Assembly (NCBI RefSeq): GCF_001522545.3
Contig: NC_031774.1
Location: 54,749,871-54,813,870, forward strand
Source of the DNA: Parus major
Taxonomy: Eukaryota; Chordata; Aves; Passeriformes; Paridae
Reading direction: 5' to 3'
DNA length: 64,000 bases
Below, piece by piece: positions 26,501 through 41,500 of the stretch. Under the pieces are notes generated by a model that made no database searches, was not told where the DNA came from, and saw nothing but the letters and a program-made list of their open reading frames with translations. Within the stretch, counting starts at the first letter, position 1; the number at the start of each line of letters is the position of its first letter. Both the position numbers and the translations under genes were made by a program.

Positions 26501-29500
26501 GAAACCATTTCCCTTTGTCCAGTCACTCCATGCCCTTGTAAAAGGTCCCTCTCCACCTCTTTTGTAGCTCCTTAAGGTACTGAAAGGCTGGAGGTTGATC
26601 ACCCTGAAGCCTTCTCTTCTCCAGGCTCAACAATTTCAGTTTTCTCAGCCCCTCCTCATAGCAGAGGTGCTCCAGCCCTCTGTAACATTAAGGTTTTTTT
26701 TTTCCTGAGATTGTCTTATAGAAATAATAACAAGTTTACCAGTTCAGATAATTTGGTGCTAAAGTCTTTAGCACCAAAAAGACTTTAAAGAACATTTCTC
26801 ACTGCCGTTATATTTAAAAATTAATCACACACTAGTCCCAGGCACCAGATTTACTTTACAACCCTTTTTCCCAAAAATACTTTAGAAGTGCAGAAGATTT
26901 TATAATAACTCCATAATTGATCAGTACATATGCTTTTCTTCTGGTCTGATCTCTGCAGTAAGAGCAGAACTTTCTGCACCAGTGCCAGCAGCTCCTCACG
27001 CAGGCACTCTGCTACCAGCCAGCCAGGCAGGCAGGGATGCACCCCCAGGACATGGCCCAGCAACCCCTGGCTTGAGGATGGGGAGGAAAAGCAAGGTGAC
27101 AAAATACATCCCTGTGGTTTGCTGCCTTTTTAATGCAACTGACTGAAATTATTTTAGCACAGTATAATCATTCAAAGCGTGGAGGGGAATCACCCAAGGG
27201 AGCACAGGGTATTCTGCAAGAGAGTACTGTACATCTCTCCTGCTGGAACCAAGACAAAAACTTCCAGTGAGCAAAATGGCTGAATTTTCACCAAGGAAAT
27301 GAGTGAATACTGAGTCCACTGTCTGAGACACCCTCCCAGGAGATGGTCCACCTGGGTCCAAGAAATGTTCCATCACATAAAATAAAACAGCTCAACAGCA
27401 GAGTGCAAGGGAAGTCCTGACCAGGATAACCTGGTTCCTAGGCTGGAAGCAGTTCATACAAAAATGGAAATTGAACTGGGTCTCCCATAGGCTGGGTAGC
27501 ACTTTAACCACCAAACTGTAGGACAGAAGCGGGGATGGCGTCCACCTTCATTGCATTGTCTACCCCTTGTTTCCTCAAGGGTGTTTTGGGGAGAAAAACC
27601 CCAAATTTTCAATTTGGTTTACCTGCATGAATAAAGGATTTCTTTTTCTTCACTGTTCATTGTACCAGATAAACTAAAGTGTCCACTGTCAACACAGGCT
27701 TGGAATTATGGACAGAATAAAACTGAGCCAACCTTGAAAATCACTAGTAAATTCTTAAAATCATAGGTTGGGAAACCAAAACTTGGAAGTGGTGATGAAC
27801 ATACCTACTGTTCAACTTTACATAAAATTGATCACGATATTTATGGTAGTAAAAACTGCCAAAGCATCTTAAAAACAATAAAAGTATCCCACTGAAATCA
27901 AGCTGCCACTGCTTTTCATCATTATACACCTTGCTCCTCCTATACCCCACTATATTTTTGGATCAGAGGTTTAAAATTTAATATGTCACAGTACAGTAGG
28001 TGCCTGTTCTCTTATACAGCCTTAACATGCCAGACTGAAAATGATGCAATTTCAGGCACCATGAACAATTTTACTTGTCATTTTAAATATAACTTGTTAC
28101 TGAATTAGGTGCCAGTTTTTCTCATTGGATCAATTAGCAACAGGGACAGAAAACTCATTCTCCAACTGTTAAATTGCAGAGAAGAATCCAGAAGCAAGTT
28201 ACACGTAATAAGCATATCTTAGACCCCCATAACAGCAGCGGAGGGAGTAATTGCAGGATATCCCTCTGCCTGCAAATCTTCCTTTTTCCTGCCATGGCAA
28301 TAGACATTCATTAAATGGGTTTTTCAGAAGTGAAGGTGCCTTCAAATTCCGAGTTTAATGCTTTCACTGAGAAAAAAAAAAACATGTTTCATTACAGAAT
28401 GCCAATTCAAAATAAAACACATCCATTTTGGCATGAAAATTTCCGTGGCAATCATTTCCAACAGGAGTAGACCCTACCAGCCACAAATATCTGTCTGCTT
28501 GATGCTACACGGTTCACTGCAGGGCATGGAAAGCAAACCCATTGCTTTTTTATGTACCAGAAAGATCTTCCCAGCTGCTAAACTTTTCAAATCGATTTCT
28601 AAATTATCATTTTCTCTTTTAATAAAAGGGTCGAAATGAAATGTTCGACGAAATAAAAACACAGATGTGGCCAACATCTGGTCCAGCCTCTTAAGAGCTT
28701 ATTTAAAAGCAGTAGCATCACGTGGCACAGCTCTGAGACATCACAGATTTCTTCTGTCAAGAAAAACAACCACTTTACTACAGGGCACAGGCAAAAAATA
28801 GGTTGGGCATTAAAAACAACAACACTCCTCCTCTTCCCTCCAAATCCAGTTGTTCAACGAAACAACTTAGAACGAAACAACGAAGAGCTTAAAGCAAAGA
28901 CCAGCTCTTTGCCATCCTCACCCAACATCTCTGTAGCAAGAGGAGGAGGATGGGCACTTCTAGAGCTTTCCATCAAGGTACTGAATCAGCTACATTCATA
29001 CTACCTAAAACCATCAATCATCCAGCCAGCTCCCTAAAAATTTAAAAATAAACTCCCCCCAAAGCCCTCCCTTTACAGCCTTTTAATGTCTCTCCAACCA
29101 ATTCCAGTAGACATGAGGGCTACAATCAGACACTGGGGATTAGGTTTGTAAACCTGTAGGATTATTAACTGTTCTTGTCATTACTAAATACAAACTAAAC
29201 TGTCTTTTAACACACCCTCTCCCCTCTCCCTGCCTCTGTGCAGCTAGTTAAATGCATACATAGTGCACTATTATGGGGATTTATTACAGAAGAATCATTC
29301 CACCCAATATATTTTAAACCCCACATTTTTAAAAACAGCCACATGAAGAATATGTTTTTCTGTTTCTATTACAGGAGGCAGCACTATTTATTGCTCTGCC
29401 CAGATAAGAGGATTTCCTTGCAGACAGAAATGGAGGCTGAACACTTCCCAGGAAATCCTCTAGAGCAGATATAATAGAAAGGCCCTTGGTCTTCTGGTCC

Positions 29501-32500
29501 TATGCAGCAAATACATCCTTCATCACACCGTTTCATAGCAAAGAGTTTAAACAAAGAACCTTTCCACCTATTTGGCACAACACCAGACACCAAGCACTTC
29601 CAGCACAACAAAATCTGAAAACAGTTGAGAGATACATTTTCAGCTACAAAAATCCTTAAGCAACAAACCAAACAACCTGAGCCCAGGGCAGCAGAAGCAC
29701 TGGGATTGATTGCTGCTCTCCAGGGAGGGATTAAATCCAGTGGGAGCCACAGAAAGCTCCTGCAGATCATCAGAGGGACCCAGTGGGCAGAAAGGCTTTA
29801 ACATCTCAAACTGATGAGTGAGGCCAGTGCCACTTTGGGGAACTGTAACTTTGGGGAGTGCGAAGGGAAGTTGGTGGCTTAGCATCAAAAAAGGCACTGC
29901 ACAACCACGCCAGGATATAATTGATTAGCTGATCAGAGGGGACACAAAGCCATCTGGAGGGGGAGATAACTGATTTACTGAGGGGTGTGAAAGGGACAGT
30001 CATTAAGGGTGGGTAACTGGGAGGGGAGAGGAGCTGGGCAGACAAAGTGCGGTGGTGATTGTGCTGTAGGGCCCAGGCAGGGAAGAGAAATGGATGGGAA
30101 AATGCTGCAGGAGTAACAGCAGCACAGGATGAAGTACAAGGATTGATGGGTGTGCAAACGAACACACCACACATGAAGGCATGAGCAGAGTCTGCAGGGC
30201 CATATGAGTGGAGAACACTGCAATTTTCACTAACACAGGGCAGGAGCCTCCCTCCAGAGCAGGCTGGGAGGTAATCCTGGCTGTTCAAGCTGTTGCAAAC
30301 CCCATTGCTCCAGGTAAGGCAATCCCAGCCCGCCCTGCCATGCTCCCATCCCACAGCATCACCCTGCAGCTGCCAAGGGCTCCAGTTCCCCCAGCTCACC
30401 TTCAGCAGCATCATCATGTGCTGTCACAGAAGAAGCATTCCCCAAAAACAAAACAGAAGGGCAGAACAAAATTAATTGCACTTGCTGATGAAATAAGGTC
30501 AGAAAACACATGACGTGTATGCTCATATTTAAGAGAAATTTTTTTTTTAATTTATTGTACCTGGAGCCACCTTGAAAATTACAGCCTACTCCTTCACAGT
30601 GCCAAATCGACACCACGATTTAGGTCTGGTGGCGTACAGAGCACACGAGGCCATGCACACAACATAAAGATAAATGAAGTCTGTCACTTTATTATTTCCT
30701 TCTGCCAAGGCAAGGTTAAGGGGTCCTCTCCAGCCAAAGCCAAGTTTCCAGCCTGCTAGTTCCTCGGAGAAAGCAAACACATCACACCACAGAGTGAGGC
30801 CCCCTCTTCCCAGAAACATTCATTCCTGCTGACGAGGGATGGTGGGAAGCGCTGCCGGCCGGCGCCGGGCTGCCCAGCACGGCCAGGGCACACAGCCCTG
30901 CCTCTGCACAGTGCCCACTGGCCAGCTCCTCACACTGGGACCGTAACAAGTGTAGAGGCAGAGCCAAAAATGCTGCAAATGAAGGGCAAAGAGGGAAAAG
31001 GCTTAATTTAATAAAAAAAGGAAGTCCACATACTCTACTATTGCAAGGTCAGCCTGTAGAAAAGCTGGGATGTACAAGCTCATCAGCTATTTCCTCACTC
31101 CTGCCTACTGAAAATAGGACTTTCTCACCAAGCAAAGCAGAGTAACAGCCAGGGCCAGCCCTGGATGGTTTGCAGGCACTGCACTGGGCTCATCTGCTGT
31201 AGGCAGAAGATTTTTCCTACAGCACTGGGCCTGAATGCAGCACAGCACTAGAATCCCATCTTAATTAAGTGTCTGTGTCCATTTCCCTACACTGAGACTC
31301 AAGGTCCAGATGCTCTGTCCTGCACAGCTGAGTGACACCCAACAGCCTTCCCCCAGCAGCCACCTTCCTACAGTGGTCTCAGAACCATTATCCATTCACA
31401 GGAACGGAATTTCAGATCTGTGGTGCTTAATGATATAAGGAAATAAATTATGAGAAAAGCTTTTCCTGCAGTCAATCCCTCTCACAGAACTTTTGTTAGT
31501 GAATATAATTTTTATTAATTGAATTTCAGTTTTGGGAAAAAAAAAAAAAGCACCTAACCACCAGCCCTGCTGCTTTCCTAAGAGCACATCCATACTGAAA
31601 CAAATGCTTTGTTTAACCTCATAGTCCATGGAGGGTTTAACCAAACCACATCCTCATACTTTACATCCAGTTAGAGGTTATACCATTCGTCTAACAGACA
31701 TGGAAACTTGTTAACTTATACTAAATACTTCAGAGAAACAGTTAATCTCTCCATTCTTTCCAGAAATTCGCCCTGCAATATATATTTTTTTCAAAGCAGG
31801 TAGTACAAAACCAGCCCAGGAATAAACAAAACCCTTCTGATTCTGAAGAATTTTCTTTGAAAAGGTAAGCTCCTGTTCATTGAACTACACAGCAACATAA
31901 AAAGCCCTTAAGAAAAAGCCCCTTTCAACCTCCTAAAATAAATACAGCTGAAAATTAGGCTTTTGAACAGAAGAACATCTTGACACTGTCCTCAAAACCA
32001 GCAGCAGATGTTCTTCTTCTGAAATAATGTTCATGTTCCCCCAACACCTTTGGAAAACAATGATAAAAAGCATGGTTTATGCAACCTACTTGTTCCAACC
32101 TGTCGTTCTTTTCCAAGCTCACAACCCTGCTGCCATGACTGAGTGCTCAGAGAACGCCTGCTTTCAACACTATCAAAGAAGTTCTCTTTTGCTGATGCAA
32201 CCAATAACCAATAATCAATCTGACCAATACTCTACCCAGAAGCATACTACCTAACTACCACAAATGACATTTTTCAGTGCCAAACTCTGGAAATTGCAAG
32301 AGCTCCCATGCATAGACACAAGTCTTCTCCAGCCTGTGATTTCTGCACCCAGCAATGGCAAGACCACGGCGCTAGTTCCGAAAGTGCCACACACTCACAC
32401 CTCAGCCTACGTCCATACATTCACCCCCTCCTGCCTGAGCAGTTATGGACTTAAAACTTTTTAAAATGAAAACTATAAAGACAGATTTCCCTTGCTTATT

Positions 32501-35500
32501 ATTTCCCTTGCTTTTCCAGACGATCACCAATTCCCTGCAGTACTTTCCTCCTTTGCCTTTTATGCTGTTCTTGGCATCTTTTCTCCCCTTTCCCTTCCCC
32601 CAGCCTTCGTTCTTCTTGGTGCCTTCTGGCCCGTATTTTCTGCATTTTTTAAAATCTGTGCAGGGGGATCCAAGAGTAACAGTTTATACAAAGGGAGAGA
32701 CCAAGGAGAAGAACTGATCAGCATCTCAATCAGCTCCCCTCTCCAAACCCCACAAGGGCAGAGCACTGCCGTTATCTCTGGCAGAGGGCGAGGGCAGTCC
32801 AACACCCTGGAGAGCCGACAGCAAGAGCAGCCGGGCTCAGAGCCCACTCCAGCTCGCTTTCCCCATACTGACAGACCACTGTGTAAAACAGCAAGAGCAC
32901 TTTACACCCGAGCCAGCCACAAAGGGAACAGCTGGCTTCATGTTTAAGTGCTGAAGCATCATTTCTGCAACTCGCCAGGTCTTGCTGCGGGCGCTAAATG
33001 TGCTGCTGTCTGTCCCTGCAAGCCCAGGATCCTTGACTGGCCAGCACTCTGCCAGACCAGCCTATGTTTTATTGAGAAGTAAATCTCCACCTGTAACCCC
33101 CACACCAAATAAAATACAATGGTGAGCTCTGCACTACAGAGAACTTAAAAGCAAATCTTAGAATTTTGCAGGGACTATTATAGTTGCTTTTTTGTTTTCT
33201 AATTGTGAATCAATTTCTGTTCCACCACAAAAAGAATTTAAATTTATACAGCCATGTAAAAGTATCCAACATACACAAATTGATCGAGGTGGTGGCATCC
33301 TAGTCCATGGCAGGGAGGTTGAAATGGATGACCTTGAAGGTCCCTTCCAACACAAACTGCACCAAAAGAGCTGCTCCAGGTCAAAAACAGCCTACCAAAA
33401 TAACTTAACTCAGACGAGCAAGAAAGTGAGGTGAGTTGAATTTTCCACTTATAACTCGCATCTAGCCACCCTTACCACCTCTCAGCTAATTTCTACCCTC
33501 TCCTTTGAGGTTCAGAGCTTATCTATGGTAGATCTGGTGACAAGCTCAGCACCAGCCACCAGAAGCCACCTAGATGACAGAAATGCTTCAGCAGAAAATT
33601 ATTAGCATTAAGAAAACATCAAAATATAGAGTATGAAATTATATACCCAAGTCTTTATTTAGAGAAAAAAAATCAATTTGTGTCCTGGCCATTTAACACA
33701 CTGTCTGGACAGGCTGAATGGTGAGAAGCTGTTAACTGAAAGAAAATTATTAGGTAAGAAATTTCTCATTTTGTTACCCAGCTTCTTCCTTCCTTCATTG
33801 CTAATGAGAAATAGCAAGCAGGGAATTACAGAAATGGGGAGAGGGAAGAGAAGATAAAAAAATTACTCTTCTTATTAAATAGAACAACAGGCAAGAGCAG
33901 AAGCTTCCCCATCAAATGCAAGGTGGGAACCTGGCCCAAAGGAAATCCTCTGAGGTGGATGGGGGCTGGACTCAAGAGCAAGGAACAGGCAGAGCTTCAT
34001 GTTGCCAGAACCATCAGAGACATGGAGCAGAGACAAAGGACACATAAGATCCTGACTGATTTTGTGATCAGGTCAACCAGTTGGGGTTTACAAACATGGA
34101 AGTTGGAGATACTTGGTTTGAATTCTTAAAAGGTGTTTGAATAGCTTAAAAGCTACAAAAATGCAGATCTGTGGTAAGAGCATAATTTATGCAGCAGAGA
34201 CCTCCAGCCAGCAGAGACCATATTTTAAAGTAAAAATTACAGCAGTTGCACTGTTTCTTGTTAGATGAAGTGCTCTCTTTTTGTCTCTGACCATGCCTAG
34301 TGGCTGAGAAACATATAAGTGATAAAGTACTTCTCTGTCTCACTCTGGACCAAACAGAGCCCTTGTAGGAGCCCTGCCCCAGGGACCAAGGCAGTTTTGT
34401 GTCCATTAAGGCAAGTATAAATGAAGCATGTAAAGATGTCTGCAACCCAAAGTTTAGGCATTGCCTGGGTGGCTCCAGGTGCCCCTGGAGCACAGCAAGC
34501 TCCCTGGGTCACCTGGCCACACTGCAGCACACACTGCTGCAGAGAGCACAGCTGCTGCAGAAACTCCTCATGAGGACAGGCAAGGCTCTGTCCCTCACCT
34601 CCTCCTCCTCCTCTCCCCTCTGGTTCAGTGACAGCAATGAACCTTTTCCCAGATGCACAGTAGACAGAGGAGAAGGATTTTAACATTTTGCCTGCAGCAG
34701 CTCTGAGGCCTTGGCATTTGGACAGACTGATCCATAAGCACAGCACAATTAGCATGTGTACTCCATATGCTTGAGATCCATCCATTACAGCACTGGAATG
34801 CCCTCTGACACCGCAATTCTCCAAAAGAAGAAAGTTGCAGAGAAGTTCCGGGAGAATAATTTGTCTTATCCTCCAAGAACAGTGGAACAAGGCACTTCCA
34901 TGCACAGGAGGTTTTGATGGAGCTGGGGAAATAACCTTTTCCCAACAAAGCTCAGCAGCATGATTCACCTGTGAAGCACAGAGCCGGTTTCAAAGGCAGT
35001 CTTTCAAGCCAATGGCTAGCAGAAAGGCCAGCCATCTGCTTGTGCAACCTGTCCTTATCATTAATCTCAACATCTGACTTGTATATAAAGTTTATGTACT
35101 AACAGGACTATGCTTCATGTGTCATTTTAGCTTTGTTCTGCATTGCTGATTTTACAGTTTCTCCTCAATCTGGCCAGGTTCTCCTCAACCTCTCCAGGTT
35201 ACAGGCACTCAAAGGACCCTGCTTAAATGCTGATTAGATGCAGAGCAAAGCAAAGACTTTGGAAAGATTTTACTAAGTCTCAAAAACCCGGTAAGCATTT
35301 CAAAGGGCTCACTGGAAAAGATAAGGTCCCACATCCAAATGTAATTAATTCTGTATTTAAATTTATTAGGCCTCTACTTAACACAGTGTTGCAGAGGCAG
35401 AAAGTCACAAATCATGTCTCAGTCTCAGGTACACTGAAAGGATTCATGTCTCTTTCTGCTGTGCAGACATTTTATTGTACAGCATATGGCATAGTATCAG

Positions 35501-38500
35501 AGTTGTTCTTTAATTAAGTGAAAAATGATATTTCTGTGGAGCTCAATCCAGGTTCTCCACAACAAACAGTATTATCCACCCATTCTCAGGAACATGACTA
35601 CATGTCCACAGCCCACTGGGAGAGAGTGACGTACTTTTATCACACCAGTTCATTTAAACACATTCAGCACCACAGGTAATAATAATTTCTCTGAAATCAG
35701 GAAAGTTTATTTTGAATTAACGTAATCAGGGTTGTCTTCTGGAAATAAATTCTGGATAGAATTTTACTATTTCATTACAAAGTCACACCAGATCATGATT
35801 ACAAATTCAGCTCTACTGTACTCTTCTGCGGAATATACATTTATTTATATTATATTTATTTTACTTCTTTAGGTAAGAATAGATGGATTGTTCCTTATCC
35901 TAGTTTTAACTAGGCAAACTCTTTCCACAGCAAACTTCAGCATCATGAACTGTGCAGTGAAATAAGCCCAGGATAATGAGCTGACATCATGAAAGGACTG
36001 GTGAGGGAAGAGCTTGCAAGATGCACAGACAAAAGCCCTGTCTCTGAAGGAGTAAGACTTTAAATCTTGCTAGCAAGATAAAGCAGAGAATACTGAAGTC
36101 CAGACAAAACACTCCCATGCAATTCCCTTCACGCCATCAAAACCAACATAAAAATCATTAAATGCTAAAATAAAGCCAAGCAAAGGAACATTACTGTCAG
36201 CAGCTGCCATCTGAAATGAATGACCTGGGTTGAAAGCGTTTGCTGATGTAGCTACAAGTTGCCACAAAGGCTTGAGGGCTGTGGCACCAAACTGGTCTGT
36301 GGAACAGCTCGAGCCAGGCTGGTGGAGCTCGGCTCTGCCATTACCCCCAGGGACCGAGGGCATGAAGCTGGAGCTTTGCCACTCAAGGGCCTTTTGGGAG
36401 CAGGACCACCTGCACCCCTCCCTCCAAACCAGGAGCAACAGACCCAACATCAGGCCAAGTCACTATTTCTGGCAGCAATGGGAAATAAGTCAGGGATTCT
36501 GGCCTTTGGCCAGAAGAGGTTTGCAGGTCGATGAAAGCACCTTATCGTTCTGACACCACTGACAGGCACCAGCAACATCCCTGCCTCGGCATCAGCTGGG
36601 GGAAATCCAGCCAAGGAGCACCAGAGGCTGTGGAGGAACAGACCCCAACATCTGCATCCACAAAAGTTTAATTCTCAAGGTGTTTCTCAGCTGCTACCAA
36701 GAGACAATTTCATCACCGCAGTGACACTGCAATCAACCAGCTTGGCTGACCAAAATGATGCATCTGCCAGCCATAAGAACTTACAGAATACATTTTTCTG
36801 CATTTTGCCCAAAAGGAGAGGGCAGTTTTGAACAACACAAGTCATCTAAATCGCAGTCTTAATTGTGCTGGTACTTAAAAAAAAAAAACAAAAAAACCCA
36901 ACAACCAAGAACAACAATTTTAGGCTTTTGTGTTAATTTTAGACATTGCATTTTCCTTCACAATGTAGGAAAATCAACATTAGAAATCTTTGGATGCAGC
37001 AAAGAGAATGAGGAAACTTGCCAGTTTTTGAAGAATCAACAATTAATATTATAGCAATTAACTCAGAAGGGTAACTACATGATACTGTAGGGCTCCCTGT
37101 GTATTCTGTCCCAGTGATTGCTTAAAAAAATAATTTAGCAATGAAATGAAGTAAAAAATGTTCTGTTTATTTTTTTTCGAAATTACCAGCATTGCAAACT
37201 CATGCTGGTGTTTGAAAGTCAGTCTGGGCTCTCCTAGTTATATATCCTTATTATCATAAAGATTCCACAATTGGAAATTACTTTTCGTGACACTTAAGCC
37301 AAAAAGAAAATAGCTCTATTGCATCTGCAGAACCAAAAGTAGTAAATAGTAATAAACATTCATCTTTGTCAATGGCTCTGCAAACCAATCTGTTCAGCAC
37401 GAAGGTGCCATTTTTACACAGTTGCTTTATTACTACATAATTATTGATGGATCAGCCAAGTGCTCTCTCAAGGAAGACCAATCTTAAAAAGGAGCTTGTT
37501 AAAAATTTAAGTGTAAACCTTGGGATAGAAACTAGCAGTTATGTTTCATCTGATATAAACTTTTAAAGAGGAAAAAAAAAATAAATTGGAGGGACAATTT
37601 TGAAAAATGCTACGTTTGAGGCAGGCATGAAATTGAAGCAGACAAGAAACTTTAATGTGATAGAAAGAAAGAATTGGGGACATCTGTACTGAGAATAAGC
37701 TGTAAGTAGCAGGAGGAATTATCAATCTAGTGCTGTGCCAGCTCTCTGCATTTCAATTGCTTCACAGGCCATACCATAAAAATTGTTTGCAATGAAAGAA
37801 GTATGAAGCATCCCTAGATTTTATTGCTCCCAGTGATATTCCACCCCATTTATGTGTGTACACCAGTTGTAGCCTTTCAAGTACAACACTGTTTCATATT
37901 AGTACCTGTTTAAATTACCTGCCCACAAACATCTTTCGGCGTTCAAAATGCCTCACTATTAAATTTTCTGTTTCAGTCAAAGTACTTCAAGAGTTTCTAT
38001 CAAGTTTTCAAAGGCAAGGAAGTTTCATGCAGGTTTTCTGAAAGTCAAGATAAAGCAATAAACTTTAAATTTAAAAGGAGGCTTTTTCAGGAGAGAATTT
38101 TTGAATTCCCTCCTCACCTTGTTAAACCAAACTCCTTCATTGCTCCCAGATTTCTAAATGTTGCATTTCAGGAGCTGAAATTCCAAGCATCAACCTTACT
38201 CTCTAAAAAGACCCTGCATTGTAAAGTGACCTTGGGCAAGAGCGTATCTGAAATTGCCAATTCCAAGTCATTGATGGATTGTAAAACTTTTCCAGCACTG
38301 GAACCTCAGCACAAGCACAACTGCCACTCAGCCTCCAAAATACACATTCTTTGCTGCTGCAAAGACATGCTCTGAAATGCTCCTCCAGCCCCAGCTGAAC
38401 TGGGGGAGCTGGTTCCTTCCCCCCTGACTCAGCCCTGTTCACCTTCCTTCTGCTTCCCCCCACCTTCCACTGCACCTGCCAAGGTGTCACTCCCTAACAT

Positions 38501-41500
38501 GCATCCATCAAAATAACCCTGCTATAAAAAGCCTGCAGAAGCCTGTCACATTTTTGACAGAGCTGGGTGAGGGAGGCAACTACTCGTGCACTGATATCAG
38601 CAGATAGGAGAGGGATGAGCCAGTAAGGCAAGGCACTTCTTAACCTCAACCAACAGCACCCACAACATCCCAACAAGTCTACTCTGCCTTAAACTAGAGC
38701 CAAATCCAAACAGTGCAGTATAAAACAGGGAAAGAACTGGGACAGAAGCTTTGTGGTAGTCTTGCAGCAGCTACCAAGCCATGAGACACAAAGCAGTGGT
38801 CCCACTAAGTGCAAAAAACTCTGGCTTAAAGTGAAAAGAGAGACTTCATAGTAAAGCAACTTCTCACCAAAGTATGTTTTATTTAATGGAAACCATTGCC
38901 AGAAAATAATACTGCCACCAGTGTTGAGAAGATGCTGCTGCATTTCAATACATGATTTCCATGGTGTTGTGGATTTGCATTTTTTACTTTTAGCCAGAAA
39001 TTAGTAAGAACCACTAAACATAACTTCCCAAATCAGCCATTTGCCCATATCCCATGCTAGTGCTAAGGATTTGGTCACAGAGCACTATCTTCCTTCCCAC
39101 CTGTGAGCACACAGTGGCTTCCCTACCATAACTAAATCAAACATGGCACCTAAATAGTTAATTTGCTGAAAAATGGTACCATTCCACCCCCTGCACACCA
39201 GTTTACTTCTGGCTTCTGTGTGTGTACCTGTCTCAAGAGCCCTGTTCCTTGCTCCCAATTTCTTTCTAGGTACTACTTAATAGCATTATTTACTCACTCA
39301 TATTTCACATTCATTTCCTTATTCCTGCTATACAGTTGTAAATGTCCAGGTCTTTCATAACAGAAAACAACTTCTACAGTATTATGTCTACATGTGTGTT
39401 TCAATATGAGAGCTGAGCCTTACCTTAAAACTGCTAACTTCAAAAATAAAGTATCTTCTGCTTCCTTTTAGCAAAACTTGGCTGCAGAAACTCCCTAGAG
39501 GCAATTGTTTGCAATTTTCCCTTAATTTGCAGTTACCCCTCCCTTGGCAGCCTGCCAACATCTCCTCCTCTGACCGCTTGGGACATTGGCCCAACACAGT
39601 CCACCCAACCCTAGATAAAAGATCACAATTTTTGCTATTAATAACCAACCCAAAGTTGTTCTTATCTGCCCACTTCTTCGACTCTGCACCACTGTAATTA
39701 ATGAACACTGAAAACTCTACCCACAATTTTTTCAGCCTTGCTGAATGCATTCTGGTGAGTGCCTATGAAATAAAATTAAATTGAAAAGCTGAAGACTACA
39801 GTAGCCTCATGTTGACAGGTCACTCTGATTCCAGGTCAAAGCAGACTCTATATTTGGCTGTTTTGATTATAATTGCTTGCAGGATAAAAAATAAATAGCA
39901 ATTATCTCATTGTCACACAAGAAAAAAGACCTAATAAATGAACCAATCCTAAAGTAACATTGAAAACAAATTATTTCAAAAGCAATCAGGAGAAGTAAAA
40001 TTCAGTTTCCAAGATTGTTTTTAATTGCCAACAGTGTCAACACTAATATTCTTCCTCTATTGGATAATACATCCCTTTTGGTTATGAAAGCATTTAGCAA
40101 ACTAAAAATGTCAAACTACAATTATACAAAGCTGAACTCAGGGCTGTTTTCATCCCCAGTCCACAGTGCCACAGCTGAAATCCCTAATTACAAGGGTCAT
40201 CTACACAAGTCACAGTCCAGCCCATGCATCTCTCCTGCTGTGACAGTCCCACAGACTTAAGACCAATAAACAAAACAGATGAAGTGTTTAGGGGTGTGAT
40301 GAAGTTAATCCTTAAGAGGATATAGGAATTAGTTTTTCAAACTAAATTCAAAGCTACCAAATAAAAGCAAAACTGCTGCACAAAAACATTAAATCCTTGC
40401 AGAAACAGCACTCCATTTAAAGGGTTTACTTTGGTGGATTTTCAGTTTCCAGGTACTGCCTTTACCAGCTGAACCTGTACCACGAGAAAATAAAATACTA
40501 AATGGAGGATTATTTTAGCTTTTCCAGACAAACCCAAGTGGTTGGGATCCACCACAGCACTCCACACAGATTTATTACCCACCGTGTTAAACCCAAAGTA
40601 GCTAAGCCTTGCAAATCTCTCATTGCTGTTATTTCCTTCTTCCAAGGGCACGTTTTGTGGCTCCTTGACCTGGGTTAATAAGTCTTTATTCTCAATAACA
40701 ACTGGGACCATGGAGATTCCCTGAACTGAACCCAGGTCTCCACTCCTGACATTTCAGGTACTGTGATGAATTGCTTGGTTAACATCCCCCTAGCAGTCAG
40801 CTTTCCCTGCAAACTTAGTGTCCTTTCTGTAGCCTCCACACATTTAACTTCTCCACAGTTCTCTAAAGAAAAATTTCAGTTTTCACTTCAGTTTTTTGGT
40901 GACTTTTCTTCCTTTCTGGCAGAAGGGCAGGGCAGAAATGTCTGTTTCTTCTGCAAAGAAACCACCCACCCAAATAACTGTGAGCATTACTGGGCTCCAG
41001 TTCTGGCAGGTACAGAAAAGGATCAAATAATTCTTATACCAGCAGGGAGTTCCTTTTAGCCAGGTTTTCTGAGTGCCTGCAGGTGTCTGAGTCATCACCA
41101 CCAAACATCACCTCCCCAGTGTTGTTTTAGTCTGCAGTCTATGGGGCTGAGGGTGGTAATACACTGGTGGTTACCCTGGGAAGGGTGGTGGATGTCCCAT
41201 GCCTGGAAACATCCAAGGTCAGGTTGGATGTGACTCTGAGCAGCCTGACCTTGTTGAAGATGTCCCAGCTCACTGCAGGGGGGTTGGACTAGATGGCCTT
41301 TAAAGAGCCCCTCCAACCCAAACCATCCTGTAACATTGTGACTCTATTTCAGCCAAGGTTTAAGAGCAGGGTAGTGATTCTTTAGATGGTTACCCTTCCA
41401 CAGATTCCTTGAGAATTAACCCCCAGGAAGACAGGAGAAATTATAAATGCCCCTGAAAGTATCCCCCATGCATCTTTTCAGATGCTTGGGAGTGCAGAGA

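Noticed and set aside
26221..26502. 93-codon plus-strand frame
   Set aside because: It is antisense CR1 repeat sequence, not a gene.
29806..30417. 203-codon minus-strand open frame
   Set aside because: Overlapped by several other frames in both directions, with Pro/Ser/Leu-rich random-like content and no domain. Lies inside the large BRF1 intron.
34297..34968. 223-codon minus-strand open frame, the longest in the window
   Set aside because: No recognisable family. It is Cys/Gly/Ser-rich with a poly-Gly stretch from a CCT-type repeat on the other strand, and competing frames of similar quality overlap it on both strands. It fits chance in a GC-richer intron segment.
38221..38260. MIR-core-like tgaccttgggcaag
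   Set aside because: A single 14-base match without the flanking MIR segments; could be chance.
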